DNA of 38,802 bases from Limnohabitans sp. WS1 (GTDB taxonomy: Bacteria > Pseudomonadota > Gammaproteobacteria > Burkholderiales > Burkholderiaceae_C). A program made the position numbers and the translations under genes. The notes beneath the pieces were generated by a model. It was not told where the DNA came from, did not search any database, and saw only the letters and a list, made by a program, of their open reading frames with translations. The stretch spans positions 1 to 38,802 of the forward strand of contig NZ_NERU01000027.1 of NCBI RefSeq assembly GCF_003063265.1, in the 5' to 3' direction. Below, piece after piece: positions 37,729 to 38,802 of the stretch (position 1 is its first letter; the number at the start of each line of letters is the position of its first letter).

Positions 37729-38622
37729 TCAGTCAGCATTTGTACTGATGACACCCTGTCGCTTGACCTCGTCCAAAGTCTTGCCCGATGCCGTTTTCCA
37801 TTCGATCCAGCCATTGGCTGATCGGCCCATGACTGCCATGGCGGCGGTGCTGGGGCTTGAAAACAGGTGGTCGCGTGTAAAAACCAGCAGAGATCCAGCA
37901 CTGCCTGCGATTTCGGTCAGTACGCCTTCAGTGATCAACTGGCTGCGCATGCGCTCGTGAGAAGTCCCCTGAATTGAAGGAACGATCTCAGCACGCCCCT
38001 TTGAACCCTTGTGAACCACAAAACCTTCGGTGGTGTATTCACCAACTCCGTCGGCCCCGGACCCTTTGCAATAGAACAATTCGACGATGCCTTTAGCGGT
38101 TGGGGCACTGGTCAAGGGTTCAAAAATGGGCTGGCCCAACGTGGCCAACAAAGTGGCTGCGGTTTCGTGAATCTCATGACAATCCGCTTGCAAAGGAGCA
38201 GGTGTGTAGGGCTGCGAACCGGTGTTGCCGTTCTCTAAACTATAACGTCCTGCCTTGGTGGCTTCTGCAATAGCCAGCCATTCCAAAAACAATGCATGCG
38301 TTTGCGTCAAGCTGTTGGTCAGAGAGATGACCACGAAAGCGCGGTTCCAAAAATCTTTGTTCTGATGGTGTTGCTCCAAGCGCTTGCCTAAACTGCCTGA
38401 CTGTCCGATGTAAGTGCGAGGTAAACCCGCCTCAGACAATTCGCCCATCAAAAAGTACACACCCACTTGCTGGGCCTCTGGCATCTTCAGGAAGTCGGCC
38501 AGTTGGCTGCGCGGCACCTCGATCACACGAACAATGCGCGTTGTAATCTCAGCCACGCGCATACCGCGTGGGTCGCCGGACGGGAGGAAGATTTGGATTG
38601 TTTTGGGATTTGAAATGACCAT
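37729..38622 (-). CDS. GIY-YIG nuclease family protein with DUF4357
   Basis: A 297-residue protein. The GIY-YIG fold is at residues about 48-130, with VGVYFLMGELSEAGLPRTYI, GQSGSLGKRLEQHHQNKDFW; the two halves of the motif are GVY and YIG. Glu of the FLEWLAIAEA helix is the likely metal ligand. The C-terminal 60 residues (SHERMRSQLITEGVLTEIAG, GRSANGWIEWKTASGKTLDE) match the DUF4357 unit often fused to GIY-YIG and restriction-like proteins. Such fusions are common in accessory regions, with unproven function. ATG at 38622 is chosen over a TTG 6 bases upstream. It faces the BRO-N gene. Confidence 0.85.
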   Translation of the reverse strand: MVISNPKTIQIFLPSGDPRGMRVAEITTRIVRVIEVPRSQLADFLKMPEAQQVGVYFLMGELSEAGLPRTYIGQSGSLGKRLEQHHQNKDFWNRAFVVISLTNSLTQTHALFLEWLAIAEATKAGRYSLENGNTGSQPYTPAPLQADCHEIHETAATLLATLGQPIFEPLTSAPTAKGIVELFYCKGSGADGVGEYTTEGFVVHKGSKGRAEIVPSIQGTSHERMRSQLITEGVLTEIAGSAGSLLVFTRDHLFSSPSTAAMAVMGRSANGWIEWKTASGKTLDEVKRQGVISTNAD

Positions 38623-38677
38623 ATTCAATTGGGTGCCTCATTTGATCAAAGTTCGCTATCCCACGGGTCATAAACAT

Positions 38678-38802
38678 CTAGTGTAGTGTTTCACTCTTGA
38701 TAATACATAAATTATCTCCATCTATAGCGTATTGTTTTTAGCCAAGATGGATGACCAAGATGCGCGTAGCCCCCACGATCACGCTTACCGACGATGAGCG
38801 TA
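38678..38802 (+). mobile_element. IS630 family insertion sequence, 5' end
   Basis: The last 43 bases encode the start of an IS630-type transposase. IS630 elements insert at TA, often in CTAG; a CTAG occurs at 38678-38681, followed by an AT-rich stretch, so the left end may lie there. The right end is outside the window, so inverted repeats cannot be compared. Confidence 0.5.
38760..38802 (+). CDS. IS630 family transposase, N-terminal codons only
   Basis: ATG-initiated frame reading MRVAPTITLTDDER, cut by the window edge. It matches the usual opening of IS630 transposases (MR-(V/I)-AP--x-LT-x-(D/E)-ER). Only fourteen codons are available, so the call relies on this short signature; no DDE residues are in view. 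No ribosome site is obvious before the ATG. Confidence 0.6.
   Translation, partial: MRVAPTITLTDDER

Overview
The window is GC-rich chromosomal DNA of a betaproteobacterium, most likely Burkholderiales and probably Comamonadaceae (Limnohabitans/Rhodoferax-like). This is inferred from the gene families: a Bug/TctC-type binding protein, a BPSS1780-type membrane protein, an APH-fold homoserine kinase, a TrpS with a C-terminal extension, and Burkholderiales-style gene neighbours. No ribosomal RNA is present to fix the genus.

Layout. (1) 1-465: the 3' end of a group II intron (domains V and VI visible) runs straight into a tandem array of REP-like palindromes. (2) 466-5437: housekeeping block with a PfkB/adenosine kinase, radC, the fkpB-ispH pair, serS, a tRNA-Ser(CGA) directly behind serS with a clean terminator, and a tiny lipoprotein. 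(3) 5498-8788: a tautomerase/NTF2-like fusion behind a NarL-type response regulator, an extended trpS, and a site-2 protease. (4) 8857-12845: a likely catabolic cluster, with an M20 amidohydrolase and a TctC-type binding protein divergent from a LysR regulator and a TauE/SafE permease. (5) 13011-16785: guaC, a cyclophilin lipoprotein with two duplicated N-terminal modules, and an MFS transporter. (6) 17019-21128: an AT-rich regulatory block, with an HTH/receiver-like protein, a zinc-ribbon membrane protein, and a 7TM-DISM-like histidine kinase overlapping an OmpR-type regulator. (7) 21208-22272: a gene graveyard with remnants of DUF445, BrnT and EcsC around an intact BrnA antitoxin. (8) 22468-32256: uvrD, a methyltransferase, slyD, BPSS1780, thrB, an SRPBCC protein, polA and a PPOX-type flavoprotein. 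(9) 32257-38802: an accessory island of toxin-antitoxin modules (HEPN/nucleotidyltransferase, ParE with a TIGR02574-like partner, Phd/RelE, and a relE remnant). These are interspersed with three copies of a DUF924 gene (one intact, one with a single nonsense codon, one internally deleted), REP elements and a scrambled segment bounded by 29-bp inverted repeats. A BRO-N protein and a GIY-YIG/DUF4357 nuclease follow, and the window ends in the first codons of an IS630-type transposase.

The core genes look ordinary and intact. The most interesting material is the accessory island. It shows repeated duplication and truncation of TA-linked genes, two helically phased operator-like repeats over the start of the HEPN/NTase operon, and a perfect palindrome in front of the Phd antitoxin. 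Some domain architectures also stand out: TrpS with a DUF1508-like tail, the tautomerase-NTF2 fusion, the HTH-pseudoreceiver protein and the duplicated-module cyclophilin lipoprotein. All family assignments are from reading the sequence; no database search was possible.
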